The translations under genes were made by a program, and so were the position numbers. Source: Thermoflavifilum aggregans (GTDB lineage Bacteria; Bacteroidota; Bacteroidia; Chitinophagales; Chitinophagaceae). Taken from it: DNA of 64,000 nt. Of this stretch, positions 15,784 to 25,323 are shown in pieces. The stretch lies in contig NZ_PGFG01000001.1 in assembly GCF_002797735.1 (NCBI RefSeq), positions 372,001 through 436,000 on the forward strand, read 5' to 3'. The first letter of the stretch is position 1. Each line of letters opens with the position of its first letter. A model generated the notes under the pieces. It did no database searches and was not told the origin of the DNA. It saw only the letters and a list, made by a program, of their open reading frames with translations.

Positions 15784-17886
15784 TCAGGCTGATTCAATCA
15801 GTTTCAGAAACTGGGATTCATCGATAATTTTCACGGATGGAATTTTCCTGGCTTTTTCAAGCTTTGACCCCGGCTCCTCGCCTACCACCAGGTAATCCAG
15901 ATTACGACTTACCAAATTGGCAATTTTGCCTCCATGTTGTTCTACCAGGGCTTCGGCTTCCTGGCGTTTCAGATGGGGCAAGGTTCCGGTAAATAAGAAG
16001 GTTTTGCCTGCCAGCTTGCCGGTCAGCCCGGAAGGTTGTGCTTCATTCTGCATATTCACACCCAGCTTTTCTAGCTCTTTCAGCATTCGGATGTTGTCGG
16101 CATTGTGAAAAAAATCATAGATGCTGCCGGCCACTTTGGGACCCACATCGTTGAGCTGGGTGAGCTGATCAACAGACCAGTGCTGCAAATCCGGCAGGTA
16201 TTCGATCGCCTGTGCCAGGGTACGGGCCGTGGTTTCGCCCACGTATCGGATGCCCAGGGCAAAGATCAGGCGGTGCAAAGGTTGTTTTTTGGATGCTTCA
16301 ATAGCCTGTTGCAGGTTGTGTACAGATTTTTCTCCAAAACCTTCCAGTTGTTTGATTTTGGTGTAATCCAGCCGGTAGATGTCGGGTATGCTGCGCAAAA
16401 GTCCCAGTTCGTAAAAACGCCGCACATGGGCTTCTCCGAGGCTTTTGATATCCATGGCATCTTTGCTCACGAAGTGGATGATGCGCTCCAGCACCTGGGC
16501 TTCACAGTTGATGTTCACACAGCGCCAGGCAGCTTCGCCAGGCGTTTTGACAAGCGGATCCCCGCACACCGGGCAATGACGAGGGAATTCAATGGGTTTT
16601 TCTTTGCCTGTCCGCATTTCCACAATAGGCTTTACGATATAGGGAATCACGTCGCCAGCACGTTCCACCAGCACCGCGTCGCCAATGCGCAGATCTTTTT
16701 CTCGGATCACGTCTTCGTTAAACAGGGAAATGGAACTTACCGTAACCCCGCCGATAGGCACAGGATCGATTTTCGCAACGGGCGTGATAGTACCCGTGCG
16801 GCCCACCTGGAATTCCACCTTGCGCAATACGGAAGTGGCCTGGCGGGCTTTGAATTTGTAGGCGATGGCCCAGCGGGGATGATGAGTAGTGGTGCCGATT
16901 TTTTCCTGAAGCCTTAGATCATCTACCTTAATCACCATGCCGTCAATTTCATAAGGCAAAGTATCGCGCAGGTGTTCGAATTCCTGGAGGTACTGAATGG
17001 CTTCGTCAATATGGTGTACGATTTTCATTAGATGATAGGGTGTGGGAAAACCCAGCTGATGCAAGGTTTTGATGACGCCCGACTGGCTGTGGAGTGCTTT
17101 TGGCAAAGATTGCTGATCGGCCATTTCCACAAAACTGATCTGATACAATACGGCTTGGAGTTTTCGTTTGGCCACTTCGCGCGGATCTACCATCCGTAGT
17201 GAACCTGAGGTAGCATTACGTGGATTGGCAAACGGCGGCAGGTTTTCGGCCAAGCGTTGCTGGTTAAGAGCCTTGAAGGTTTCTTTGTGCATCAGCACCT
17301 CACCCCGGATTTCCACCCTCCGGATGCCCAGAGATGAAAATGGCGCGGCCAGGGGAATTGCTTTAATTTGTTTGATATTGGTGGTGATTTCATCACCCCG
17401 TACCCCGTCGCCCCGGGTAGCTCCGCGCACCAGCATATCATTTTCATAAATCAATGAAATACTGGCTCCGTCATATTTCGGTTCAATGCAGTAATCCACC
17501 TTTGAAACTCCGGACAGTTCCTTCACCCGGCGATCCCAGTCGCGCAGGTCTTCGGCGTTGTAAGAATTGTTGAGTGAAAGCATGGGAGTGAGATGGGTAA
17601 CGGTAGGGAACTGTTCGGTAAGTCCGCTGGCAATCCGTTGGGTGGGTGAATCGGGTGTAACCAGTTCGGGATGTTTTTCTTCCAGTTGTTTCAGCCGGTG
17701 GAAAAGTTTGTCATATTCGGAATCGCTGATTACCGGATCATCCTGCACGTAATACCGCCATTCGGCATAACGCAGTGCCTGCCGCAGAAGTTCAACCTGC
17801 CTGTTGGCAGGGGAATCTTCTGCTTTTTGCTCCAGTAGATGTTTCAGCAATCGGGAAAGTTCTTTTTCTTGCTCTGGTGTATACAT
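15784..17886 (-). CDS. ligA: NAD-dependent DNA ligase LigA
   Basis: A 700-residue replicative ligase with the full architecture: an Ia domain with the NAD-binding YYVQDDPVISDSEYD region, adenylation motif EPKYDGAS (Lys137), an OB fold, a C4 zinc finger (CPVCG...CVNINCEAQ), helix-hairpin-helix repeats, and a C-terminal BRCT domain (GKTFLFTGTLPHLKRQEAEAL). It joins nicks on the lagging strand. It opens the minus-strand repair run and diverges from the amidohydrolase gene across only 40 bp. Confidence 0.97.
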   Translation of the reverse strand: MYTPEQEKELSRLLKHLLEQKAEDSPANRQVELLRQALRYAEWRYYVQDDPVISDSEYDKLFHRLKQLEEKHPELVTPDSPTQRIASGLTEQFPTVTHLTPMLSLNNSYNAEDLRDWDRRVKELSGVSKVDYCIEPKYDGASISLIYENDMLVRGATRGDGVRGDEITTNIKQIKAIPLAAPFSSLGIRRVEIRGEVLMHKETFKALNQQRLAENLPPFANPRNATSGSLRMVDPREVAKRKLQAVLYQISFVEMADQQSLPKALHSQSGVIKTLHQLGFPTPYHLMKIVHHIDEAIQYLQEFEHLRDTLPYEIDGMVIKVDDLRLQEKIGTTTHHPRWAIAYKFKARQATSVLRKVEFQVGRTGTITPVAKIDPVPIGGVTVSSISLFNEDVIREKDLRIGDAVLVERAGDVIPYIVKPIVEMRTGKEKPIEFPRHCPVCGDPLVKTPGEAAWRCVNINCEAQVLERIIHFVSKDAMDIKSLGEAHVRRFYELGLLRSIPDIYRLDYTKIKQLEGFGEKSVHNLQQAIEASKKQPLHRLIFALGIRYVGETTARTLAQAIEYLPDLQHWSVDQLTQLNDVGPKVAGSIYDFFHNADNIRMLKELEKLGVNMQNEAQPSGLTGKLAGKTFLFTGTLPHLKRQEAEALVEQHGGKIANLVSRNLDYLVVGEEPGSKLEKARKIPSVKIIDESQFLKLIESA

Positions 17887-17926
17887 GGGATAAAGATTAA
17901 ATTCGCAAAGTATTTAATTTGTTAGG

Positions 17927-19603
17927 GTGAATAAGAAAGCCTTTTCTGTTTTTATCCAGGCAATCAAATATACTTTATTCCTGTTCATGTCAGGCTTTAT
18001 GCTCAGCTGTCACACCCGCACACAGCAGGCGGATCTGATCGTGTATCATGCCACAATTTATACCGTGGATGATAGTTTTCGTATTGCTCAGGCGATGGCT
18101 GTCCGGCAGGGGAAAATCCTGGCTGTAGGCAGTGACCAGCAGATTTTGCACGACTATTCGGCTCCGCAGAAAAAAGACCTGCAGGGGCATTTTGTATATC
18201 CCGGATTTATAGATGCCCATGCTCATTTTTACAGCTATGCCATGTCGTTGTTGTCGGTTGATTTAACCGGAACCCGAAGCTGGGAGGAGGTGCTGAATCG
18301 TGTGAAATCATTTGCAGATGCGCACCCGCAGGGGTGGATTGTAGGCCGGGGATGGGATCAGAATGACTGGCCCGGCAAGCAGTTTCCGGACAGGGCAGAA
18401 CTGGATCGTCTTTTTCCGCACAGACCGGTATTGCTTACACGGGTTGACGGGCATGCAGCCATCGCCAATGGCGAAGCCCTGCAGCAGGCCGGCATCAAAC
18501 CTGGGGAAACCCTGGAGGGAGGTTTGTTTGTAATAAAACAGGGTCGCCTGACGGGCGTGCTGATCGATAATGCAGTGGAGAAAGTAGCCCGTCTGATACC
18601 TCCGCTGGATGATACAATGAAGCTAAGGGCCTTGCAGGAAGCCGAGCAGCATTGCTTTGCCGTAGGTCTTACCACTGTGGCCGATTGCGGCCTTCCCAAA
18701 CAGACCATTGACTTTCTGGACAGCCTGCAGCGAGCCGGCCGGTTGCGCATGCGCATCTACGCCATGGCGGCTGATGAAAAAGAAAATTATGATTACTATC
18801 TCAGGCAAGGCCCCTACAAGACTGATCGCATGCATGTCTGTGCTTTTAAACTATTTGCCGATGGTGCGCTTGGCTCCCGTGGCGCCTGCCTGCTGCAGCC
18901 GTATAGGGATCAGCCGGGGTGGTATGGCTTTTTGCTGAAAGACAGGAAATATTTTGATAGCATAGCCCATGTGCTTATCAACAGCCCGTTTCAGATGTGT
19001 ACCCATGCCATTGGCGATTCAGCCAATCGTGTCATGCTGCAGATTTATGCTTCGGTACTCAAACCCGGCAACGATCGCCGCTGGCGCATAGAACACGCAC
19101 AGGTAGTGCATCCGGATGATATCCGGTTGTTTGGAGAATATGCCATTGTGCCTTCCGTACAGCCTACCCATGCCACTTCTGACATGTACTGGGCAGGTGA
19201 GCGGCTGGGTAAGGAAAGGCTCCGCTATGCCTATGCTTTTCAGGATTTACTCCGGCAGAATAGCTGGCTGCCGTTGGGTACTGATTTTCCTGTGGAAGAT
19301 ATTGATCCGCGCAAAACCTTTTATGCGGCCGTCTTTCGCCAGGATAGTGCGGGCTATCCGCCCGGAGGTTTTCAGCCTGAAAACGCGCTTACCCACCAGC
19401 AGGCGCTGCAGGGCATGACTATCTGGGCGGCCCGTGCCCAGTTTGAAGAAAAGGAAAAAGGCAGCCTGCAGCCAGGCAAATGGGCTGATTTTGTGGTGAT
19501 GGAAAAAGATCTGATGCAGGTACCAGCACGGGAAATTTTGCATAACCCGATACTGGCAACCTATCAGGCAGGACAGCAGGTATATGCACAAACACGGGAT
19601 TGA
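17927..19603 (+). CDS. Exported amidohydrolase (YtcJ-like lipoprotein)
   Basis: A 558-residue metal-dependent amidohydrolase of the Amidohydro_3/YtcJ group. The GTG start at 17927 is preferred because it gives a complete lipoprotein signal with lipobox FMLSC (Cys28); the next in-frame ATG (codon 21) would leave too short a signal. Metal motifs are DAHAHFYS, GADGALGSRGA-like sequence FADGALGSRGACL, THAIGDSANR and the late PLGTDFPVE. It is predicted to act in the periplasm. The substrate is unknown: YtcJ-like enzymes are annotated as N-substituted formamide or aryl amide hydrolases without strong evidence. Confidence 0.85.
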   Translation: MNKKAFSVFIQAIKYTLFLFMSGFMLSCHTRTQQADLIVYHATIYTVDDSFRIAQAMAVRQGKILAVGSDQQILHDYSAPQKKDLQGHFVYPGFIDAHAHFYSYAMSLLSVDLTGTRSWEEVLNRVKSFADAHPQGWIVGRGWDQNDWPGKQFPDRAELDRLFPHRPVLLTRVDGHAAIANGEALQQAGIKPGETLEGGLFVIKQGRLTGVLIDNAVEKVARLIPPLDDTMKLRALQEAEQHCFAVGLTTVADCGLPKQTIDFLDSLQRAGRLRMRIYAMAADEKENYDYYLRQGPYKTDRMHVCAFKLFADGALGSRGACLLQPYRDQPGWYGFLLKDRKYFDSIAHVLINSPFQMCTHAIGDSANRVMLQIYASVLKPGNDRRWRIEHAQVVHPDDIRLFGEYAIVPSVQPTHATSDMYWAGERLGKERLRYAYAFQDLLRQNSWLPLGTDFPVEDIDPRKTFYAAVFRQDSAGYPPGGFQPENALTHQQALQGMTIWAARAQFEEKEKGSLQPGKWADFVVMEKDLMQVPAREILHNPILATYQAGQQVYAQTRD

Positions 19604-19610
19604 CAAACAG

Positions 19611-19631
19611 GTAAAAAGACTATATTTTTAC
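19611..19631 (+). promoter_or_regulatory. 21-bp AT-rich palindrome before the Nudix regulator
   Basis: GTAAAAA (19611-19617) and TTTTTAC (19625-19631) are perfect inverted arms around a 7-bp spacer, 25 bp before the regulator ATG, and include a -7-like TATATTTT. It may be an autoregulatory site or a weak terminator for the amidohydrolase gene. It has the same 7-7-7 geometry, but not the same sequence, as the palindrome before susC. Confidence 0.3.
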
Positions 19632-19655
19632 GATTTTTCCCAAATCAGATAAAAT

Positions 19656-20387
19656 ATGCAAAGCCATACTTCCTTTCCCATAAAAAACATCAATACCCAC
19701 CTCACGGAAATCAAGGATTATTTCAAAGTCGCCGTATCAGTGGATTGTGTCATTTTTGGTTTCGATGGCAATGTGTTGAAGGTGTTGCTGATACAGTCTG
19801 ACCTGGCTCAGTATAAAAACAAATGGTCTTTGCTCGGCGATATTGTTCGCCCCGATGAAGAGCTGGATGCAGCAGCATATCGTGTGCTACGGGAACGTAC
19901 CGGCCTGGAAAATGTGTACATGGAGCAGGTACACACTTTTGGTGCATTGAACCGGCATCCGGCAGGCCGCGTCATCACGGTGGCCTATTATTCGCTGGTG
20001 AATATCCACCATGTGCAGCTCAGGGTCAGTGATTTCGGGTTGCACTGGCATGCCGTAAAAGACATCAAGCAAATGGCATTCGACCATAAGCAGATTCTGG
20101 ATATCTGTGTCAAACGCCTGCAGGACCGTATCATCGAACATCCGGTAGGCTTTAATCTGCTACCTAAAAAATTTTCGCTCAGGGAGTTGCAGAATCTCTA
20201 TGAAGCCGTATTGGGAGTGAAATTTGACCGGAGGAATTTTCGCAAAAAATTTCTTTCCATGGGGCTTATTGAAGATTTGCATGAAGTTGAAAATGATGTC
20301 CGCCATCGGCCGGCCAAGCTGTACAAGTTCAATGAAAAGGCTATGTGGAAAAATACTCGGTTTTTGAATGTCAATAGCATCACATAA
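19656..20387 (+). CDS. NrtR-type regulator (degenerate Nudix + winged helix)
   Basis: A 243-residue transcriptional regulator with an N-terminal Nudix domain (about residues 25-150) and a C-terminal winged helix (about 165-235, FSLRELQNLYEAVLGVKFDRRNFRKKFL). In the Nudix box the REUxEExGU core reads RVLRERTGL, so two of the usual metal-binding glutamates are missing; hydrolysis is unlikely and the domain probably senses a ligand. Nudix-HTH proteins of this family regulate NAD or sugar genes in other bacteria; Bacteroides AraR is one such case. It lies directly before susC with a palindrome in between, so it probably controls the SusCD locus in response to a sugar derivative (inference). Confidence 0.85.
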   Translation: MQSHTSFPIKNINTHLTEIKDYFKVAVSVDCVIFGFDGNVLKVLLIQSDLAQYKNKWSLLGDIVRPDEELDAAAYRVLRERTGLENVYMEQVHTFGALNRHPAGRVITVAYYSLVNIHHVQLRVSDFGLHWHAVKDIKQMAFDHKQILDICVKRLQDRIIEHPVGFNLLPKKFSLRELQNLYEAVLGVKFDRRNFRKKFLSMGLIEDLHEVENDVRHRPAKLYKFNEKAMWKNTRFLNVNSIT

Positions 20388-20471
20388 AAGATACCAGATG
20401 TTGAACTCATGGTTAACAAATAGTTTGAATTTTTTTTAATTTTTTTCTTATTCTTAAAATTTTCTTTTTAT

Positions 20472-20492
20472 ATTGCGTTAGAATTACGCAAT
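20472..20492 (+). promoter_or_regulatory. Candidate operator upstream of susC
   Basis: ATTGCGT (20472-20478) and ACGCAAT (20486-20492) are perfect 7-bp inverted arms with a 7-bp spacer, 21 bp in all, 50 bp before the susC ATG. No T-tract follows, so it is not a terminator. Palindromes of about this length are the usual operators of Nudix-winged-helix regulators, one of which is encoded just upstream. Confidence 0.5.
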
Positions 20493-20542
20493 GATCTTTT
20501 GACAATTGAGCCATTTATTCCTTTACCCATAAACGTTACCAT

Positions 20543-23497
20543 ATGATGCACAGTCGTACGTTTACCAGGCCATGGCTGGCCACATTGTTCTTTCTGACTC
20601 TTGCTCAATTCGCTTTCTCGCAAGCCCGTACCATCAGTGGGCGCGTAGTAGATGCCCAGACCGGAAATCCGATGGCAGGCGTTACTGTCAGGGTTAAAGA
20701 GGTATCGGGAGTGGGTACCACCACCAATGCGCAGGGCGTGTATCAGCTCAGTGTACCTGCAGATGCCCAAACACTGATTTTCTCTTTTGTAGGGTATCAG
20801 AATCAGGAAGTGCCCATCTCGGGAAATGAGATTAATGTATCGTTGAAACCTGGAGAGGCCTTGCAGGAAGTAGTGGTAGTGGGTTATGGTACCCAGCGCG
20901 CACAGGATGTAAGTGCCGCAATCAGCAGCATTTCCAACAAGGATTTCAACAAAGGCGTGGTTACCAATCCCATGCAACAGATCCAGGGCAAAGTAGCAGG
21001 TCTGGTCATTACCCAGCCCGGTGGTGATCCAAACCAGAACGTCATTATCCGCTTGCGTGGACAGACTTCCATTACAGGTGGACAAACTCCGTTGATTGTA
21101 GTAGATGGAGTCCCGCTGGATGATCCTTCTCAAATTGCCAACATTCCACCGGGAGATATTGAATCGTATGATGTATTGAAAGATGCCTCTGCAACTGCTA
21201 TTTATGGATCGCGCGGTGCTAATGGGGTGATTATCATTAATACCAAAAAAGGAAGTGCCGGACAGACCCGTGTTAGCTACAACGGCTATGTAGGGCTTGA
21301 CTGGCAGGCTAAATATTATGACCTGTTGAATGCAGATGAATGGAGAGCAGCGACCCAAAAATTAGGGATTTATCAAGCCAGTTTGGATAAAGGAGCCAAC
21401 ACTAATTGGCAAAAAGCTATTACACAAACTGCACTCAGCCATTCACATAATTTACTGATCAGCGGAGGTACGGATAAATTCACTTATTCGGCTGCAGGAA
21501 ATTATATCAATCAGCAGGGCATTGTGATAAATTCCGGGAAAAATGAAGTAGGCCTTCGTTTCAATGCCCAGCAAAAAGCATTGGATGATAAGCTAACACT
21601 GAATTATGGCCTCTTGACCACCCGCACCAACCGGAAATATGTGGATTACAGCATTTTCACCTATGTATTCAGCACTCCTCCAACTTACCCGGTGTATAAT
21701 CCGGATGGGAGCTATTTTGGGTACTTTGACTTTGAACAGCAGAACCCTGTAGCCCAGCAAATGTTGCAGCTGAACCGGGGTACCGAGAATCTCAATATTT
21801 ATAGTGCAGGTGCCGATTATGAGTTGCTGAAAGGCCTGAAATTGGGTATGCTGGGATCTTTATCTTATTTCAACAAACAAACCGACTTCTTCCAGCCCAC
21901 ACTTCCAGGCGTAGGTAACATTAATAGTGGAGCGAAATATGCAGAAAACAGAAACTCCAAAAAAGGGAATATACATGTTGAATATACCCACACCTGGAAC
22001 AATGTACACAACTTTGATTTTACCGGTGTATATGAATACAATGATTTTGAATACGATAATTTCCGGGCCGCTGGTCAGCAGTACCTGGTAGAAGAAAATC
22101 AGAATAATGCACTTCAGAATGGTAATACCGCATTTAATCAGGTTTCTTCTTACAAGGAAGAATATAAACTCGTTTCTTTCCTAGGTCGCATCACTTATAA
22201 CTACAAAGGCAAATATTATATTGATGCCAGTTTTCGCCGGGATGGTTCCTCTAAGTTTGGGGTTAATAATCGCTGGGGTAATTTCCCTGCAGTGTCTGCA
22301 GCCTGGCGTATCAGTGAAGAAGGATTCATGCGGAATATTTCCTGGATCAATGATTTGAAACTTAAAATCGGATATGGCGTAACCGGTAATCAGGATGCCA
22401 TTACTCCTTATGCAACACAATTGCTGGTAGGAAGTATTGGAAGATATTACAATCCTGTAAATCCGGCTTATGCATATCCCCAGTCCTACGCGCCTACCCA
22501 AAATGCGAATCCCGATCTGAAATGGGAGGAAAGGCATGGGTTTAACGTCGGTGCCAATTTCTCTTTGTTCAATGACCGGCTGGGAGGCGATGTGAATGTA
22601 TTTAATGATAAAACCAAGAACCTCCTGTATAACTACACCGTTCCCACTCCGCCTTTCTATGTGAGCACTATTTTGGCTAATGTAGGAAGTCTAACTAACA
22701 AAGGAGTTGAGATTGCTTTGAACGGAACGATCATCAAAGAAAGCAAATTTACCTGGACAGCAAACGGGCAGATTACTTTTATCAAAACCCGTGTAACCAG
22801 CCTGTCGGGTACTTATGCGGGTTACAAATTATCAACTGATAATATTCCCGGTGGATATGCTGAAGGACGCGGTTTGAGTAGCAATCCCATTACTTTCCTG
22901 AAGGTGGGTTATTCACCTTATGTGTTTTATTTGCCCCACTGGGAAGGAGTGGACGCCAACGGCAATCAGCTGTTTGATTCTGCAGGGGTAAAAATTCCGA
23001 ACTATGGAAATGCTACCTTTAGATACATTGATCCTGCACCCAAGTTTAATTATGGTCTTGGAAGTACGCTTACGTATGGCAACTGGAGTCTCAACTTCTT
23101 TTTAAGAGGAGTGTACGGACAAAAAATATTCAACAATACATTGCTGGATGTAGAATTTGTGAAACGCCTACCGGGTAACAACGTCACTAAAGAGGCTCTT
23201 ACCAATGGCATTGAAGATGCTGCTGTAGCCTCTGATCACTGGCTGGAAAACGCTTCCTATTTAAGGCTGGACAATGTATCCCTTTCTTATTCCTTTAAAC
23301 AGGTGAAAGGAATTGGCAGCATTGATGTATATCTCACAGCTAATAATGTGTTCGTGATTACACCTTATCGCGGGTTGGACCCTGAAATCCGGAATGCAGA
23401 TACCAACCAGGCATACATTGATGCCAATTATGGAAGCGATGGATATTACCCCAGAACACGTTCGATTGTATTTGGAGTAAATGTTTCATTTAAATGA
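20543..23497 (+). CDS. SusC/RagA family TonB-linked outer membrane protein
   Basis: A 984-residue SusC-type receptor that imports a glycan or other ligand through the outer membrane with its lid SusD. It has a signal peptide ending near FAFSQA, a carboxypeptidase-regulatory-like domain (about residues 30-110, ISGRVVDAQTGNPMAGVTVRV), a TonB-box region ending EVVVVGYGTQ, the plug (about 120-230, with IRLRGQTSITGGQTPLIVVDG and SATAIYGSRGANGVI), then the 22-strand barrel ending FGVNVSFK. It is followed by SusD after 53 bp. The ligand is not readable; the downstream GH65 enzyme hints at an alpha-glucoside. Confidence 0.95.
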   Translation: MMHSRTFTRPWLATLFFLTLAQFAFSQARTISGRVVDAQTGNPMAGVTVRVKEVSGVGTTTNAQGVYQLSVPADAQTLIFSFVGYQNQEVPISGNEINVSLKPGEALQEVVVVGYGTQRAQDVSAAISSISNKDFNKGVVTNPMQQIQGKVAGLVITQPGGDPNQNVIIRLRGQTSITGGQTPLIVVDGVPLDDPSQIANIPPGDIESYDVLKDASATAIYGSRGANGVIIINTKKGSAGQTRVSYNGYVGLDWQAKYYDLLNADEWRAATQKLGIYQASLDKGANTNWQKAITQTALSHSHNLLISGGTDKFTYSAAGNYINQQGIVINSGKNEVGLRFNAQQKALDDKLTLNYGLLTTRTNRKYVDYSIFTYVFSTPPTYPVYNPDGSYFGYFDFEQQNPVAQQMLQLNRGTENLNIYSAGADYELLKGLKLGMLGSLSYFNKQTDFFQPTLPGVGNINSGAKYAENRNSKKGNIHVEYTHTWNNVHNFDFTGVYEYNDFEYDNFRAAGQQYLVEENQNNALQNGNTAFNQVSSYKEEYKLVSFLGRITYNYKGKYYIDASFRRDGSSKFGVNNRWGNFPAVSAAWRISEEGFMRNISWINDLKLKIGYGVTGNQDAITPYATQLLVGSIGRYYNPVNPAYAYPQSYAPTQNANPDLKWEERHGFNVGANFSLFNDRLGGDVNVFNDKTKNLLYNYTVPTPPFYVSTILANVGSLTNKGVEIALNGTIIKESKFTWTANGQITFIKTRVTSLSGTYAGYKLSTDNIPGGYAEGRGLSSNPITFLKVGYSPYVFYLPHWEGVDANGNQLFDSAGVKIPNYGNATFRYIDPAPKFNYGLGSTLTYGNWSLNFFLRGVYGQKIFNNTLLDVEFVKRLPGNNVTKEALTNGIEDAAVASDHWLENASYLRLDNVSLSYSFKQVKGIGSIDVYLTANNVFVITPYRGLDPEIRNADTNQAYIDANYGSDGYYPRTRSIVFGVNVSFK

Positions 23498-23550
23498 TTC
23501 AACCATCATCCATGAAATATGCTTTTTCCTCATTACAAAAACTTGTGAAT

Positions 23551-25206
23551 ATGAAATCATTTAGCACATATATCAGGCTCATCTTGCTGGTTCTTGGCCT
23601 GTTTACCTTTCAGGCTTGTACCGATCTCAGCCAGCATGTATATAGTGTTACTCCTATTCAGAACTTTTATCAGACACCCGATCAAATCGCTGCCGGGCTG
23701 GCTCCTGCTTATCAGGCCTTAACAGCCATAGCAGGCAATCCAAGCAATGTATTTAATCTTCAGGAAGTATCGAGTGATGAAATCATTGTACCTACACGGG
23801 GCGCTGACTGGTATGATAATGCACAATGGCAGCAGCTCTGGTTGCATACTTGGCCTACAAATCACAATGTGGTAAATGGCGCCTGGGGTGATATCTATAA
23901 TGGCATCGGAAAGGTAAATTTCATCCTGAGCGTCGTGAATAGTTTGCCCAATAAACCTGCTACTATTGGAGAAATCAATGCAGAGTTAAAGTTGTTGAGA
24001 GCTTATTATTATTATCTGGCTATGGATCTGTTTGGGAATGTGCCGCAGGTAACAGATTTCAATACGAATCCGAATACGGTGACCAATAGTGCCAGAAAAG
24101 ACGTGTTTAATTTTATAGAATCAGAAATTAAAAATAATATTGATTCGCTTCCTACTAATGTAGATGCAAGCACCTATGGTCGTGTCACCAAATGGATGGC
24201 TTTTGCATTGTTAGCCAAGATTTATCTGAATGCCCAGGTTTATACTGGAACTCCACGTTGGACGGATTGTATCGCTGCCTGTGATTCAATAATTAATTCG
24301 GGGAAGTATAGCCTGCTTCCCAACTATTTCGACAATTTTGCTGTAAATAACAGTGATCTTGTGGGATCGGGAAATGAAAACATTTTTGTAGTACCGTTTG
24401 ATAAAACCAATATTGGTGGCGATAATATGGAAATGGCCACCCTTCACTATCAAAGTGATAAAACTTTTGGCCTTTCAGGAAGCCCCTGGAACGGATTTTC
24501 CAGTACAGCTGATTATTATGCGCAGTTTGATACATCTTCCACTTACTCCGTCCAGAGCGGTGAATTGCTGCGTACATACAATGATCAGCGAACCGGTCAA
24601 TTCTTAATCGGTCAGCAATATGCTATTGCATATCATTATCCACCTAGTACATATGTGGCCAGTGCTGATCCTTCCCTTGCATTAAAAGATGCTCAAACAG
24701 GCTTACCGCTCAAATTTTCACCTTATGTGCTGCAGCTTTCCAATCCTGCCGATAGTTTTCGCCTGGCAGGTTTGCGCAATATCAAATATTTCCCGGAAGC
24801 CGGCACGGCAGGCAGCCAGAGCAATGATGTGGTTTTGTTCCGGTATGCCGATATTCTTTTAATGAAAGCTGAATGTGAAGTGCGGTTGGGTACCAACCTC
24901 AATGATGCATTGAATCTGATTAATCAGATTCGCGAACGGGCTTATGGAAATAATTTGCATGACTGGACCATGGCCGATCTGACATTACCCAATATTCTGG
25001 CCGAACGTGCACGTGAATTGGCCTGGGAAGGTTATCGCCGTCAGGATCTGATTCGTTTTGAAGTAGCATCAGGCACACCTTATTTTAGTGGAGCCCGCAC
25101 GCCGGCAAAACCTGCTGATCCTGCTGATCATCACCTTTACATTTATCCGATTCCTGCTCAGCAAATCACATCCAATCCCAATCTGAAGCAAAATCCGGGC
25201 TATTAA
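23551..25206 (+). CDS. SusD/RagB family outer membrane lipoprotein
   Basis: Surface-exposed lid of the SusC transporter, 551 residues from the ATG at 23551 (MKSFSTYIRLILLVLGLF), which gives a normal lipoprotein signal with lipobox TFQAC. The frame is open to an ATG at 23494 that overlaps the susC stop by 4 bp, but that start would put 19 extra residues before the signal. The SusD fold is supported by the TPR-like helices (ELKLLRAYYYYLAMDLFGNVP), the conserved RYADILLMKAECEVRLG, and ERARELAWEGYRRQDLIRF near the C-terminus. A strong hairpin follows the gene. Confidence 0.94.
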   Translation: MKSFSTYIRLILLVLGLFTFQACTDLSQHVYSVTPIQNFYQTPDQIAAGLAPAYQALTAIAGNPSNVFNLQEVSSDEIIVPTRGADWYDNAQWQQLWLHTWPTNHNVVNGAWGDIYNGIGKVNFILSVVNSLPNKPATIGEINAELKLLRAYYYYLAMDLFGNVPQVTDFNTNPNTVTNSARKDVFNFIESEIKNNIDSLPTNVDASTYGRVTKWMAFALLAKIYLNAQVYTGTPRWTDCIAACDSIINSGKYSLLPNYFDNFAVNNSDLVGSGNENIFVVPFDKTNIGGDNMEMATLHYQSDKTFGLSGSPWNGFSSTADYYAQFDTSSTYSVQSGELLRTYNDQRTGQFLIGQQYAIAYHYPPSTYVASADPSLALKDAQTGLPLKFSPYVLQLSNPADSFRLAGLRNIKYFPEAGTAGSQSNDVVLFRYADILLMKAECEVRLGTNLNDALNLINQIRERAYGNNLHDWTMADLTLPNILAERARELAWEGYRRQDLIRFEVASGTPYFSGARTPAKPADPADHHLYIYPIPAQQITSNPNLKQNPGY

Positions 25207-25237
25207 CACCAGCATCACTGATTTTGATTTACTTTAG

Positions 25238-25275
25238 CATCAGGCATCTTTATAAATGTGTAAAGATGCCTGATG
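25238..25275 (+). terminator. Strong hairpin between susD and the FG-GAP genes
   Basis: Perfect 15-bp arms (25238-25252 and 25261-25275, CATCAGGCATCTTTA and its complement) with an 8-nt loop, starting 31 bp after the susD stop. The tail (ATTTCTTATCTATTTTATT) is T-rich but interrupted. It is likely to be a partial terminator or an mRNA-stabilising 3' end that lets susCD be expressed above the genes behind it. Confidence 0.7.
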
Positions 25276-25323
25276 ATTTCTTATCTATTTTATTCACACA
25301 GAGCAGATAATTGATACATTGGC

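Noticed and set aside
20468-21358. 296-codon open frame on the minus strand
   Set aside because: Antisense to the start of susC and its promoter region; susC is unambiguous.
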